DNA from: Dermanyssus gallinae
Lineage: Eukaryota > Arthropoda > Arachnida > Mesostigmata > Dermanyssidae
DNA length: 64,000 nucleotides
Direction of reading: 5' to 3'
Assembly (NCBI GenBank): GCA_003439945.1
Contig: QVRM01006591.1
Coordinates: 1-64,000, forward strand
Below are positions 50,109-60,810 of this stretch, in pieces. A program made the translations under genes and the position numbers. Numbering within the stretch: position 1 is the first letter of the stretch; every line of letters begins with the position of its first letter. Under the pieces are notes generated by a model. That model was not told the DNA's origin. It made no database searches and saw only the letters and a program-made list of their open reading frames with translations.

Positions 50109-50667
50109 TGTAACGTTGTTGTGTTACGCTAAGTCAGCTTGGGGATGTAGACTCAGCCGGACGAGTACTGCAGCGCAAGGGACTCAGGAACGATGAATGA
50201 CGACACGTAGCATTGGGTCTGATGCAAAGCACAGCCGAGCAACGGATGGTGATTAAGCCATGCTGCTCGGTCTATTTATTGGTTCACGAGGCACCGCGGC
50301 GTGCTGACACCCCAAAGGGTGTCAGAACTCGCTCTCCAATCGGTCGAAATGTACAGCAGTTTGTGTTTGTTTCGTATAGGAATACAGGTTAAGTGACTGT
50401 TTGAGTTGGACTGCCGATCATAGGTCGACCCTGTCCCGATTTCGGCCGATGATCGTTTGGACGGCGGAGGACGTTGGGGTTTCGGCGCGAAAGGCTGTGG
50501 CTGTTCTCGGCTGGCTGGTTGAGACATGTCTTGTTCGGTTGAGACATGTATCATTCGGAGAACGTTGTGTACGTTGAGATTCTGGCGCGGGCGCTGTAGC
50601 CGTTGGACGTGGTCGGTTAGAACTTATTTGAATTGCGCTATGATGCGTACACAGTAATTTCGTTACA
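50109..50667. mobile_element. Solo LTR
   Basis: A 559-bp unit starts TGTAACG and ends CGTTACA, a perfect seven-base inverted terminus of the TG..CA type. It is flanked by ATAC on both sides (50105-50108 and 50668-50671), a four-base target duplication usual for Ty3-like LTR elements. Its 5' part matches the 3' LTR beginning at 52004 and its middle matches about 50814-50930. No coding sequence lies inside, so it probably arose by LTR-LTR recombination. Confidence 0.85.
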
Positions 50668-50695
50668 ATACGACTACTCTTCTTTTACAAGCCAA

Positions 50696-50785
50696 CGCAA
50701 TATGTCTTTCAGACGATGGAGAATTGCTTTCTAAACAAACTACTTTCTCTCAATTTAAACTACTTGTTCTCTCACATTTGCACAT
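50696..50785 (+). repeat. Duplicated 89-bp block, copy B
   Basis: Matches 49144-49232. It lies between the solo LTR and the partial 5' LTR of the next element and seems to cut off the start of that LTR. Confidence 0.88.
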
Positions 50786-50807
50786 TTTTTGAATATATGT
50801 ATATATT

Positions 50808-52135
50808 AAGTGCGATTAATGACAACACGCAGCGTAAGATCTAACGCATAGCGCGGCCGAGCAACGAATGGTCTTAAGCCATGCTTCTCGATCTATTTAT
50901 TCACTCAAGAGGACACCGCAGCTTTCGTGTAGTAATAACGTTAAACGATAGAATCGAATCGTCTCGAACATTCGACATCGAGGAGTTTCTACTCGTCCTC
51001 TTCGCTGATTGGTCGGTTCAAACTACGCATTAACACGGCGTGCGTTGTCTCCGGTGGTGGTGCCGCCGCTGCGGGTCAGGTACGTAGGTCTGACGACGAC
51101 GATGTTAGGGTTGTGGCGCCACGAGTCGGCGGTTCACGTGGAAGCCGCGTGGTAAGATTATCGCCATACTGTTCAAAAGTGACTCGACTGTTCACGACCA
51201 GGGCAGCCATATTTAGCCCATATGCGCACCACAGGAACCGCTGCGATTCGACGGCACCTCAGCTGCACGTGCTCGAGATTGGTTGCGCGAGTTTGAAAGA
51301 ACGGCCGATATCAACCACAACTTCGACGACAACAAACAGAAGGTACAGACGGCTACGCTATCGCTGGAAAAGACGGCCGCCGACTGGTACGATGCAATTC
51401 CGAGGAAGGCGAGACCAAAAACATAGGCCGACTTTCGACGCGAATTCCTGGCAAGGTTCGGCGACCACGGCACGATGGCGATCATCGCGGAGGAGAAGCT
51501 GAAACGGCTCTACCAGGAGGACCAGGACACACCATTATCGCCCACTTGAGCAGGTCCAGTGGCTAGGCCGCGACATTGATCCAGACAGGACCGACGCAGT
51601 GACACTTCGCTGGTTCCTAAGGACCATGCGTGCAGATTACAGACCGTTCTACATCCTCACGCGGTTTAAAAGCGTCGTCCAAACTGCCCGGGGATGTTGT
51701 GCTGAAATAGACACGATCGAACCATTTGCCGTCCGACCAAACACCCAACTGTCCTCAACATACAACCGACGAACCTCACCACACGGCCAACGGTCCTCAA
51801 CATGCAACCGAGCAACCTCACCGCGACACCCACGGCCTCATCCTATGCCACTGGTGCAATTATCCGGACCGGGTCGGTTGTTCGTTTGTAGTCGGTCGTG
51901 GTTTGGTGCCGTCCGTTTGCCGCGTGGTCACTGGCGTCGCTCGTTGTCCACTCGGTTCGTTCACCACCCTTTTGGTAGAGGGAACCGTAGCGTCTCCACC
52001 AAATGTAACGTTGTTACGCTGTTACGCTAACTTAACTGGGAAATGTAGACTCAGCCGGACGGGTGCTACAACACGAGGGACTTGGGTACGATGAATAATA
52101 ACACGCAGCGAAATGTCTAACGCGTAGAACAGCCG
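50808..52135 (+). mobile_element. Degenerate gag-only LTR retrotransposon
   Basis: The order is: a partial 5' LTR (about 50808 to about 51180, homologous to the middle of the solo LTR); a gag remnant (51200-51890); a purine-rich tract GGTAGAGGGA (51974-51983) that may be the polypurine tract; and a 3' LTR starting at TGTAACG (52004), which is cut off near 52135 by a Tc1-like remnant. No protease, reverse transcriptase or integrase is present between gag and the 3' LTR. It may therefore be an internally deleted or non-autonomous (TR-GAG-like) copy. Confidence 0.7.
51200..51890 (+). pseudogene. LTR-retrotransposon gag remnant
   Basis: Gag forms the particle that packages element RNA. With frame changes, the translation gives RFDGTSAARARDWLREFE (about 51247-51300), then LEKTAADWYDAI (about 51364-51399) and ADFRREFLARFGD (about 51428-51467). 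This is the common retrotransposon gag core (FDG...W...F...W...F...F...F). A following block CHWCNYPDRVG (about 51847-51879) resembles a degenerate CCHC zinc knuckle. Stops and frameshifts are present, for example TAG at 51424. The Ty3-like assignment rests on this layout and on the LTR ends. Confidence 0.7.
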
Positions 52136-52139
52136 AATT

Positions 52140-52850
52140 TTGCTTTGATGATTTGCGAGCTCACATTGGCTCACGAGAAAAAAAACGAGAGAGAAAACCA
52201 CGATTGACCGCTGACCGCTGAAAGCTCGTCTTGACTTCGCCCACGATACGATGCCATGGACCACTGAGCGGCACAGAGTGCTCTTTTCAGATGAAAAAAG
52301 TTCAGCTTTGATGTACCGAATGGATTTTAAGTATTATTTACACGATGTGCGCAAGGAAGAAGAAATTTTGTCAAAACTTCACTCAGGTGGCGGTTTGGTG
52401 GTGATCTGGGCCGCTGTCAGGTATCATACAAAGTCGTCGATTGCGTTTTTAGACGGTCGTGTTAATTCGAGGCGCAATTAGGATCTACTAGAAGAGCAAT
52501 CGGCGCATTTTGAGTTCAGACTTCGTTTTTCAACACGATAACGCTCCGATTCACACCGCCAGGCTGATCGAAAGCTACTTCGAATAACGTCATATTGAGG
52601 TCCTACGCTGGCCTGCAGTCTCACCTGATCTTAATATCATCAAGAATGTGTGGAGCTGGCTCGCCCGAAAGGTTAACACCGACGAAAAACAAGTTTTTAA
52701 CTAGGTAGAACCTTGTGAAGCCTTGGGGCGAGCTCCCATAATACGTCATCCGAAACTTGTCTAACGCTATACCTAACCATATTTTTGAGGCCATCCGACT
52801 TAACGGGAAGTTTACTGAGTATTAAGTATAGTTGCTGCTTTTGTCTCCAT
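52140..52850 (+). pseudogene. Decayed Tc1/Tc3-like transposase
   Basis: The translation shows RVLFSDEKSSALM (about 52272-52310; the FSDEK motif holds the first catalytic acid). Next is YYLHDVRKEEEILSKLHSGG (about 52331-52390), typical of Tc3-like proteins. VVIWAAV and FLDGRVNS follow, then FQHDNAPIHTARLI (about 52528-52570, second acid). WPAVSPDLNIIKNVW (about 52609-52655) corresponds to WP..SPDLNPIENLW and carries the third acid position in the D34E arrangement, with K replacing the catalytic E. Frameshifts and stops make it dead. Terminal repeats were not found. Confidence 0.85.
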
Positions 52851-53258
52851 CGAACAGTGAAATAAGCTTATTGTCGTTATTCCGCTTAATTAACTCGCTA
52901 AAACATGCATCTTGATAGTGACTGTATAATTTATTCGCGGTGTAACTGTGTTAAATATAGAGATCTCGTGTGTCAAAGTAATTCAAGGTCCCAAATGTTG
53001 ATGGAAGTCTCCGCTGTTACTCTATGAGCATGTATCACTATTGTCTTTACACGACTGGATATAATAAATTGTGTGTAATATGGCAAAAGTTTAACAAACA
53101 TAAGTTTTAAAAAGTGACTATTTGTTCACTGACATATGTATATTTTTTTGTATTTTTTTCTCGTGAAATTGCACAGTTTTTCCCTGTTCTGCAATTAGGG
53201 CTACGTCTAGTTAGTAAATGTAATAGAAATCACACCTTCAAGTTTTAAAATCTCTGTC
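52851..53258. other. AT-rich unassigned stretch
   Basis: No feature seen. Confidence 0.35.
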
Positions 53259-53283
53259 ATATATATATATATATATATATATA
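53259..53283. repeat. (TA)n microsatellite
   Basis: About 12 TA units. Confidence 0.93.
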
Positions 53284-53439
53284 GAGCCGAATACTGTAGC
53301 TGAGTTTCAGCAGCACTCCTCTAGCTGCACTTGCAGCCCGCCCCAACGAAGCACGCTCAACCTCTGAGTTGCCGCTTGCATATCTTGAGCCACTTTCAAT
53401 GCTCTTAGCACTTACCTATGCTCTCATAACATTTCCTGC

Positions 53440-53470
<31 letters not shown>

Positions 53471-53473
53471 TAT
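53440..53473. repeat. (TA)n microsatellite
   Basis: About 15 TA units with an AAA break near the end. It abuts the 3' end of the adjacent LINE remnant. Confidence 0.94.
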
Positions 53474-53489
53474 TTCAATTATTTTTTTT

Positions 53490-54541
53490 CGTTTCAAACG
53501 TAGTTTATTCACGGAACTGCATTTTACGACGCTTAGTTGACGGTAAATAAAAATAAAAGAAATAAAAAAGATGATTTAAGGAACGAAGTAAAAAATCACT
53601 TTGACAAAGCCCAAGGAGTGCTTTTTATAAGCACTTTACACAATCACTAATCACAGTGGTCATTGAGCGTCACAAGGACATCAAAACAGTAGTTGGTGGG
53701 TTAGTTATAAAGCGAACAACATATAAGGTTTCAGGGAGACGGCATGCAAGTGCGTGCTGACTAGACTTCAAGGACACAGAGGGTGCCTGCAAAAGTTGTT
53801 GCACGCCTACTTGATGTTTGGCTGAGGCTAGGGCTTAGTGTAAATGCGATTTCCGTAGGCACAATACCTTGCGAAATGTTGTATGCTAACATTGAAACCC
53901 TTAACACCAGAGGAGAATACCATAGCATAGCACAGGCAAGATCACGGCTTTGTATACTATAAGTAAGCGCTCTCTGGAGACCCCAATCATTTTCATTTTA
54001 CACAGCGCAGATATTACAGCATAGCACTTAGGTGCAATATAATCCAGATGAGGATGCCACCTCATGTTTTCCTAGAGAACGAGCCCCAGGCACCTAGCGG
54101 TATGCGATAGCTCAGTGTCTCGTGTCTTGAGTATTAAGTTGTTAGGTAATGCCAGTTGCCTTGGCGATGGACGAAAAACTATGACATTTAATTGGCTAGC
54201 AATGACAACTATTCCAAAACGGTTAAAAGTGCGAATTATGTTATCAACATTGAAAAGCGACTGGTGCAAGTCCGTACCAAAATTTCGATGATTCCCTACG
54301 AACAGTAGCGTAGTGTCATCAGCAAAAGCAATAGTTGAGCCAAGGTTTAGCCCCTGGATGCTCAGTAGAAGTTCAGAAGAATAAGAAACATAAAAGATTC
54401 AAGAACCGAGCCTTAAGGGGTATTGATGTCAACCTGCTGCCACGAGGATTCCATTCGACCCGTACCACCTGTCTCCGTCCTGAGAGGTAGGATATGAACC
54501 AGGCAACAGTCAGCGCGAAGCAACCCAGCTGATAAGGAATG
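53490..54541 (-). pseudogene. LINE family 2, decayed 3' half
   Basis: Minus-strand homology to the open family-2 RT at 62906-64000. A CATCAGCAAAAGC word (about 54317-54329) encodes the FADD region (GTGTCATCAGCAAAAGC in both). INTFNRFGIVVIASQLNVIVFR-type sequence (54072-54269) aligns with FNKFGLAVNTSKTNVILFR. HTARCLGLVL aligns with DTAKCLGLIL. The 3' UTR (AATAAACTACGTTTGAAACG) corresponds to AATAAACCACGATTTGAATC of the other copy. Stops are frequent. The 5' break at 54541 sits directly at a TA tract. Confidence 0.8.
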
Positions 54542-54561
54542 ATATATATATAGAAGGATGA

Positions 54562-54562
<1 letters not shown>

Positions 54563-54600
<38 letters not shown>
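54563..54600. repeat. (TA)n microsatellite
   Basis: About 19 TA units, with a shorter TA run at 54542-54552 just before it. Confidence 0.95.
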
Positions 54601-54603
<3 letters not shown>

Positions 54604-54680
54604 GGAGCAAAGTAATGATTTAACATAATTGTGTTAATACGTTCAGACCTCACAATTGTAATATTGCTTAACATTGCAAA

Positions 54681-54719
54681 ATATATATTTATATATATAT
54701 ATATATATATACATATATC
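54681..54719. repeat. (TA)n microsatellite with breaks
   Basis: TA repeats with a TTTA break at 54688 and a CA break at 54711. Confidence 0.93.
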
Positions 54720-55619
54720 TAAGACATCTTTTTCGTGCTGGGATCAAATCCCGATTCATAACATTAAAGTCGTTGGCATTCTGTGTCAATTTAAGGAGTT
54801 AAAGTAAAGCACCAAAATGACACGCGAATGTTTGCGATGGTAAAACAAAATGCATATAACTGTAACAAGATTTAGCAAGATATAAGGAAGCAGCATAACG
54901 GTGCCTTTGGTACTAGGTTCAGTAAAGACCAGGTCCATTAACCCTTAATGCCCAATTACATTGAAGCTCTGTGTGTAAAACTGTCGCACAACACAGATAA
55001 AATTTCGGATTTGTTAAAAATAAAGCAAAGATAAACACCTGTCAAGCGCACTAAAAACAATAATAGTTTTCTAGCCGGTATATTGCTATATATATGGTAC
55101 CTTGTGCAAATTGTTCCTTTAACTTATTTAGTAGATGGTAATCGAGATTTAGCTAAACACTTCAAGCGCTCCACATGGTAAAATATTTTTTTCTTTTTGT
55201 TTGTTAATATTATTTGTTTTCTTTATATTAAGTTTAACTGGTTATGCAATCTTATGTTGTAGTTTACCTTTCCACTAGCATGTAGAACGAAACGGCTGGA
55301 ACATTAAATTCGCCATCAAGTTAGAGCATGATAAAGGTGCCCCATGGGTATGTTGTACAGGGCTTTACAGTGTACATCGCTTCTATGACAAATAGTATGT
55401 CTCTTGTCAGCCAGCTCATGGTTTAGCGCTTTGATAGTCTGAATTAAGAGTACTGTATATTATGATAGTGCTAGGAGGGAGGGTTAAATAACACAGTTCT
55501 TGCTGCACGTTTCATCGCTTATCTTTAACATTAACTTAGATATTAGATTTCAAACCGTGTGTATTTTATTGCACGCTAAGTACACAACGAGGGCGCTATG
55601 CTCGCTCTTAAGGATCATA
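54720..55619. other. AT-rich unassigned stretch
   Basis: No feature could be supported. The last few hundred bases may be the unrecognisable 5' part of the adjacent LINE remnant. Confidence 0.35.
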
Positions 55620-57135
55620 CGATTGTGCAGAGCTCATCCTTGACGATCGCCATAGTGCGTGCTGTCACGGTAGAGATAGTAGAGGAAGCGGCGTATGCAT
55701 TATAGTCAAGAGATCATTGAAATGCAGCAATGTTTTCAATTATATTGGCGTTGAGGCATTTTATTAGATGTGCGTGTATATATGCGACAAAAGCAGAGTC
55801 ATCCGCTCAACGTGCCCATCTGATTTTCTACGTAGAGTGAAATAATTGATTATGTCTTTGATACTGCTAAAACAGTAGTAAGTGTCGAAGATTTTAACCT
55901 TTCAAGAATAGACTAGTTAAATTTTACAATTTTAGACTCTAACACAAAAAGCATGATTGTTTCCATCAACGTGTCCATTAATAGATGGTGCTGACGCAAG
56001 TGGTGAAAATAACGCCGCGCTTATTGACCTAATTTTAACAATCGACCCTGACATTGTCGATAACCTCATATACCTGAGATCCCGATCAGACATGATCATA
56101 ACGCTCTCACATTCAAGGTTATATTTAAAGCCGATGTCACAATTGATGACAGTCGTAGTTTTAACGTTTAGAAGGGTGATTACGAGGCAAACGAATTCAA
56201 GTTAAATACACTGCCTGGAGTTTTTTTCTATTTTGACACTGTATATCAAATATTCCGTCTGTACATGCATCACACATGTATTCTTCAACTAGTTTGTGCC
56301 AAAACGCAGTGATACGCCAAATAATGTTATTCTAAGGAAGCATGTTAGTAATCTCGAAACTCTAATGGAACAAGACCTCATACCACAGAATATTATGTCC
56401 AGCCCCTAAAATACCGTAATAACGTGTTTTAAACAAAATCAAGGACCTTCCCTCCAAATTCTAGATAACACCCCCCTACAATTTATACAAATGTAGCGTG
56501 GAGTATTCTTAAGCCACTCTACTTGTCGAGCCCGGTGGCGTGGTGCGTTCCGCCTGCGCCTCGCGACAGACACATAGGTGCGCGGGTTCGAGCCCCACCG
56601 CTGCACATTTGTATTTATGGGGATTCGTTTATGAAGCAATGCGAAAAGCAGTCCCATTGACGTTAAGCCTTGGCTGAGAGTCAGCCCAGAAAGTATTTTA
56701 CGCCACTCTACTTGATTTTCCCGATTCTTTTTCTCAATCCATTGTATCACCGGTCCATAAAAAGGGCCTTAAGTAAAATGAAGTTAACTATTGTAATTAT
56801 TAGCTCGTTGTCCTTCTGGTGTATCTCAGGGCTCCTGTCTTCAAACATGTTTTAGTGTTATTAGACTAGACCTTAAGCATATGGTCGCCGATTGGCATAA
56901 ATCATAAATTGTGCGCTGACAACTTGAAGCTTTATAGTCTTTGTAGCACAGAAGAGTGCGATAGTACAGAGTGCTATCGATAAGGTATAACACTGGCGTG
57001 AACATAATATTAATTCTGTCCCAGAGTGTACCGCAGTTTGTCTTAAAGAACCACGCGAATACACACTTGACCATGAAGTTCCAGATATTGCATGTGTAGT
57101 GATTTCCTTAGGTTTATTTAGGTAGAAACATGCAA
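55620..57135 (+). pseudogene. LINE family 1, decayed copy split by a SINE
   Basis: The plus-strand translation gives an endonuclease part. DDRHSACCHGRDSRGSGVCI with IVKRSLKCS (about 55642-55730) aligns with NDRYSVFRKDRESRGGGVII and LVKKSLSCS of the intact copy. EDFNLSRIDW (about 55891-55920) corresponds to GDFNLPHIQW. LIDLILTIDPDIVDNLIYL (about 56019-56075) corresponds to the VLDLLLTTDP block. An RT part (56830-57130) keeps a CADDLKLY-like motif in the AD-DL context (about 56905-56935) and the DH-V-PDI strand before the LG motif. The SINE-1 copy (56526-56701) separates the halves. Many stops are present, and the region between endonuclease and RT is largely deleted. Confidence 0.75.
56526..56701 (+). 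mobile_element. tRNA-derived SINE-1, copy 3
   Basis: This is the cleanest copy: 176 bp, flanked by a perfect 13-bp target duplication GCCACTCTACTTG (56513-56525 and 56702-56714). The head TCGAGCCCGGTGGCGTGGTG includes box A (56536-56547). Box B is GGTTCGAGCCC (56585-56595). The body contains TTTGTATTTATGG, GCAATGCGAAAAGCAGTCCC and GGCTGAGAGTCAGCCC, and the tail ends AAAGTATTTTAC. The perfect duplication suggests it is the youngest of the three copies. Confidence 0.95.
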
Positions 57136-57195
57136 ATTACGTGTGTTTACACACAATATTTTCTTCCTTTGACGATGATGCTTGGATGTATCAGT

Positions 57196-57235
57196 GCAAA
57201 ACCGTACACGGGCATTAGCCTTACGGAAAAACAAA
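57196..57235 (+). repeat. SINE-2 3'-end fragment
   Basis: AAAACCGTACACGGGCATTAG followed by CCTTACGGAAAAAC matches the end of the SINE at 27123-27312 with one or two differences. No head with box A or box B precedes it, so it is a 5'-truncated copy or a shared LINE tail. Confidence 0.7.
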
Positions 57236-58894
57236 GTTATGGTTATCGCACATGTTATTAATAAAACGCACTTATAAAAAAAAGTTGTACCCTTCGTCGA
57301 TTTTTCGATTTACTTTTCGCCACCCCCGCATCTTTATATAACTCCCGCTCAGGGAGTTTCCATTCATAGTCGTCAGAGGTAGCCTGACCATGGCCGGCCC
57401 AGGCGGTGTCGGTTCAGTGACTGCTCTTATGGACTTAATCGTGGTCACCGAGAAGATTTGGCGGAGAAATAGGTTAGTGGCTGCGCGTTCGCCAAGCCTG
57501 TTGCGAGTCTTAGGCGCCCGGCAGACGCGTCCCTAGGCAGCATTGACCCTAAGGGGGCGCAATATGAGTCGCTCAGTCCTCGTACAAGACCCCTAAATAA
57601 CACTTGACAAGATAGTGGTTGAGCTTTGCAAGGCTCTTTATACCAAGATTTCCTGGCATTTTTTTGGTAGAGAGTTCCTGCCACCTTGACTGAAACCTTT
57701 GCAAGATACACGCCGCGTCGGATGTCATGAAGCCAATCCTCTAGAAGGCCCGCCTGGAGACATATAAATATATCGAGATCCTTAAGGCCGCACTGGACAC
57801 CGCGCACTGGGAGCCCAGAAGCCCTCTCAGTCTTTACATCGGCCAAGATAGCCCAGGATATCGACAGCCTTCAGGGCATGTACTGGCCCTCCAAGGTGCT
57901 CCGACTGCCTCCTACCTATCCTGAAGCTACGCTCTCAGTTGTCTAATCCAGTCTGTGTAAGGCGCTGAGGAAACGAAAGAGTTACACTAAACAGAGTACG
58001 AAATGCTATGCCACATTACGAGAGCGACGCAATATCAGCTCGATCAGCTATTTGAAGAAACTTATTAAGGTGCAGTAATTCGAACACCGAGTACCAATAA
58101 TCGATATCTGCTCTCCCGTTTTTCTAACAATGAGAGTCTGGTGGATCAGTAACCACGGGAACGTCAAGGCAAACGCTCTGGTTGTATCTGGTGACCCGAT
58201 CACAAGTGACGAGATTGTCCCCACCTCGTTCGGGACGCTACTGAGCGACACAGTCGAGCTCGCGGTTTTGATGAGGCTGCGCAGTAATACGGCTGCTACT
58301 CCAATTGAAAATTGATCAAATATGTCATGTGTCGGCACATCACAACCAAACACTTCATAGATCGGTGTAAATAATTGCGGCAACGCGCACTGCAGCCAAC
58401 ATAACAGTAAAAAAAGTAAAGCTGAACAGAACGACTAGCCAGGGCCCAATTGACACCAAGGCTGGCACATTGTCGATAATCAAAGCTGGAAAAGATGTGC
58501 TGAGAAAGCCTGAAGGCATCGGTGGAAATTCGCACGGACGTGTCTGGCATTTGTGACGGAAGCGTGATGCTGTGTCAATTACCGAATAAATGTTTTCATT
58601 AAACAAAGAGCACTGGTAAAAAGAATATTAGGTAGGTTATCTTAACCTAAAACAGTTAAAATGTTTTCGGGTTGCCATTTTTGTTTGCAAAATCATCAAC
58701 AGTCTTATAGAGGCTGGCAACCCTATTACCACGCCATCACTCATTTATTGTGTGAAATATAATTCCTTCCGCCATTGCCGCCATTCCTGACTTTTCGCTC
58801 TTCAAGACAAGCCTTAGAAAACTTGTTTCACTCTCGTATTTTATTTTTTCCACCGGCGTCCCCTTTTGCAAACAATATCAATTTTTAAATTGGA
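57236..58894. other. Unassigned stretch with a promoter-like block
   Basis: TTTATATAAC (57334-57343) lies about 50 bp upstream of GACCATGGCC (57386-57395), an ATG in strong translation-start context. The frame from that ATG is open for only about 48 codons and matches nothing known. Around 58130-58315 a frame reading WWISNHGNVKANAL weakly recalls the RNase H block W...H.G..GN..AD of I/R1 LINEs. Neither is a secure call. Confidence 0.25.
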
Positions 58895-60185
58895 TTAATT
58901 AGCCGGAACCAATCAATTGTCACCGATGCATATCCCAAACACACTAACATTTGAAGGAAGAACGAGTGGCGTGAACAAATGAAGGCAGCCGCAACGTCTA
59001 GAAAGACCCCGAGACAGACCTACTTATTTTCCATAGATCCACCGAATATATCATATATTCGGTGATCTCCTTCTAAATGTGTGCCAGCGTTAACTATGTA
59101 GACCGTGAATTTCTAAAACCAAACTGACTAGGCAAAAACCTTCGATAAGTAATCGACCAAAGATCTAATGCGGTAGTTGGCAGCCTGGGTGCACTCTCCC
59201 TTGATCTTGAATAGAGAACCTATTTTGGCGTCCTTCAAACTGGTCGGAAACGAGCCACTGCTAATTACTAAGTTGACTACAGTGGCGAGCGGGCCGGCGG
59301 GCGAGTGCGGACGCATTCATTTTTACTAAGTTGCTGGGAACATTAGTAACTCCACAGCCCTAGCGCGCCTTCGTGGCAGAGCCTGCCTCGATCTCCGGAG
59401 AGCACTGCAGTAGGCAGCCTTTAACTCGCGTGAGCCTACCTTGAGGTGTCAACTATGGACGATCAATTATAGACCAATTATAGATTGTTGACGTTGCGTC
59501 TTAAAAATCCCCTAAGCATTACAGCAAGAGGAGAGAGGTCAGAGAAAAGTGGACTTAACCAGAACCACACCTGAAAACTCACGTATATTTGCCACAGCAA
59601 TGTGATCAATGACGGACAAGCTATTACGGAAATGATACGCCATATAATTTTTGTAATGATATGGCGAAAATAGCTAGAAGAGAACAACGCTGAATATCTC
59701 TCACAGAAATGTCTGCCAAAGAGGTTGATATGTGTGTCTCCCAATAGCAAACAAGAGCGGGCAGAGGTTGCAGGAACAACTTTTTTCAGAACATGAGAGA
59801 ACAGCAGAGTGATTTTTAAATGGAATGGCCTAGTGGCCAACTGGAGTGGAAACTGGAGTCGTGGCCAACAATATATCTATGGAAATCGGAATTATTTTTT
59901 AATCCAGGAGGAACTGCCTGGACCCTAACATGCGTTAAAAAAAACGACAAGTACTGTACAGTTTGACCGCACGTAACTTGCGACTCCGCGGTCGCGTCTC
60001 TCCGACTCATAACCACATGTGAACAAGCTGAAACAAGAAATGCCATGGCAAGCATTATCAGCGCTTTTTAGCCATGTCTCGCCCACCACCATGGCATCCG
60101 GTCGAGACCTTTCATGCATATTCTGAGCTTGTCAGTTCCAGCGTTGGCATGAATTGCTGCGGAATTTATAGACGTCCGGGGAATA
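58895..60185 (-). pseudogene. LINE family 2, decayed 5' half (endonuclease to RT motif A)
   Basis: On the minus strand from about 60180: RPDAMVVGETWLKS (about 60065-60105, the xSETWL endonuclease motif) and RDRGVASYVRSN (glycine-rich block). Then GDTHINLFGRHFCERY (about 59690-59740) followed by FSSSYFRHIITKI. SGSFPTSLKDAKIGSLFKIKG (about 59190-59255) and TQAANYRIRSL follow (RT domain 1). FLDVAAAFICS.HSFFLQML (about 58950-59010) aligns with AAAFNCLNHAFLLQML at the right window edge. Homology stops near 58895. Frameshifts and stops are numerous. Confidence 0.8.
59040..59064. repeat. Short perfect palindrome
   Basis: Arms CACCGAATATAT and ATATATTCGGTG are separated by a single C. It lies between RT domains of the dead LINE and is probably accidental. 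Confidence 0.6.
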
Positions 60186-60469
60186 TTAAGACAAGTTTGA
60201 CAATCTCGAACATTATCAAGTTATTAGCATTAATGTTAATTTTGATCTTAGTTATCTAGGGGATTGTTTGGACACCGTGCTTGTAAACATTTTGCCGTTT
60301 CTCGGCAAACTGCCTTGAAATTACTTAGCTCTGGACCTGTAGATGGTATCATATGTTTCATTGTCAGGATCTTCATATGATTCAATGGATCTGTGAAATG
60401 TTTCTCTGCTCGATAAGCTTACTTCTTAGCTTCACGGGTAGATCTGATTTGTGCGAGATCGAAATCTCG

Positions 60470-60810
60470 CGCCAGGAAGGCTCACTCGAAGTTTCTGTTT
60501 AGCACCAGTTTACACAACAATGGATCTCACTGCGGCAGCATACGACAGGGTATGGACTACGGTTGAGTTACTCTGCTCTCCTATGACTTCTGATTGCAGT
60601 GGCGGCAAAGGAGCGTCGCTGACCTCAACATTTATTGGGTTCGGGTGCTCAGCTCTCACTTGCTGAAGGATATGACATTCCATTTAGATGATGCGCCTTA
60701 CCCTTTGCATCCATACGTTCCGACTAGTCGCCATTTTTACAGGCTACCTCGCTCCTGCATACTGCAGCAATATGACTTTTTCTCTGACATCGATAACAAC
60801 GGATGAACAC
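60470..60810 (+). pseudogene. LINE reverse-transcriptase fragment (tentative)
   Basis: The frames give MDLTAAAYDRVWT (about 60520-60560), close to the FLDLTAAYDTVW motif A of a common invertebrate LINE type. Sequence follows that fits the next RT segment (LQWWRFVADLNIYWVRVLSS). The match is short and includes an extra alanine codon. It lies on the opposite strand to the family-2 copies on both sides. Confidence 0.4.

Noticed and set aside
56526..56600. tRNA gene at the SINE-1 head
   Set aside because: The head is followed by a repeated 3' body and bracketed by a target duplication. The same unit recurs twice more.
58130..58315. RNase H domain of an I/R1 LINE
   Set aside because: Only a loose W..H.G..KAN resemblance is seen, without the neighbouring catalytic residues.
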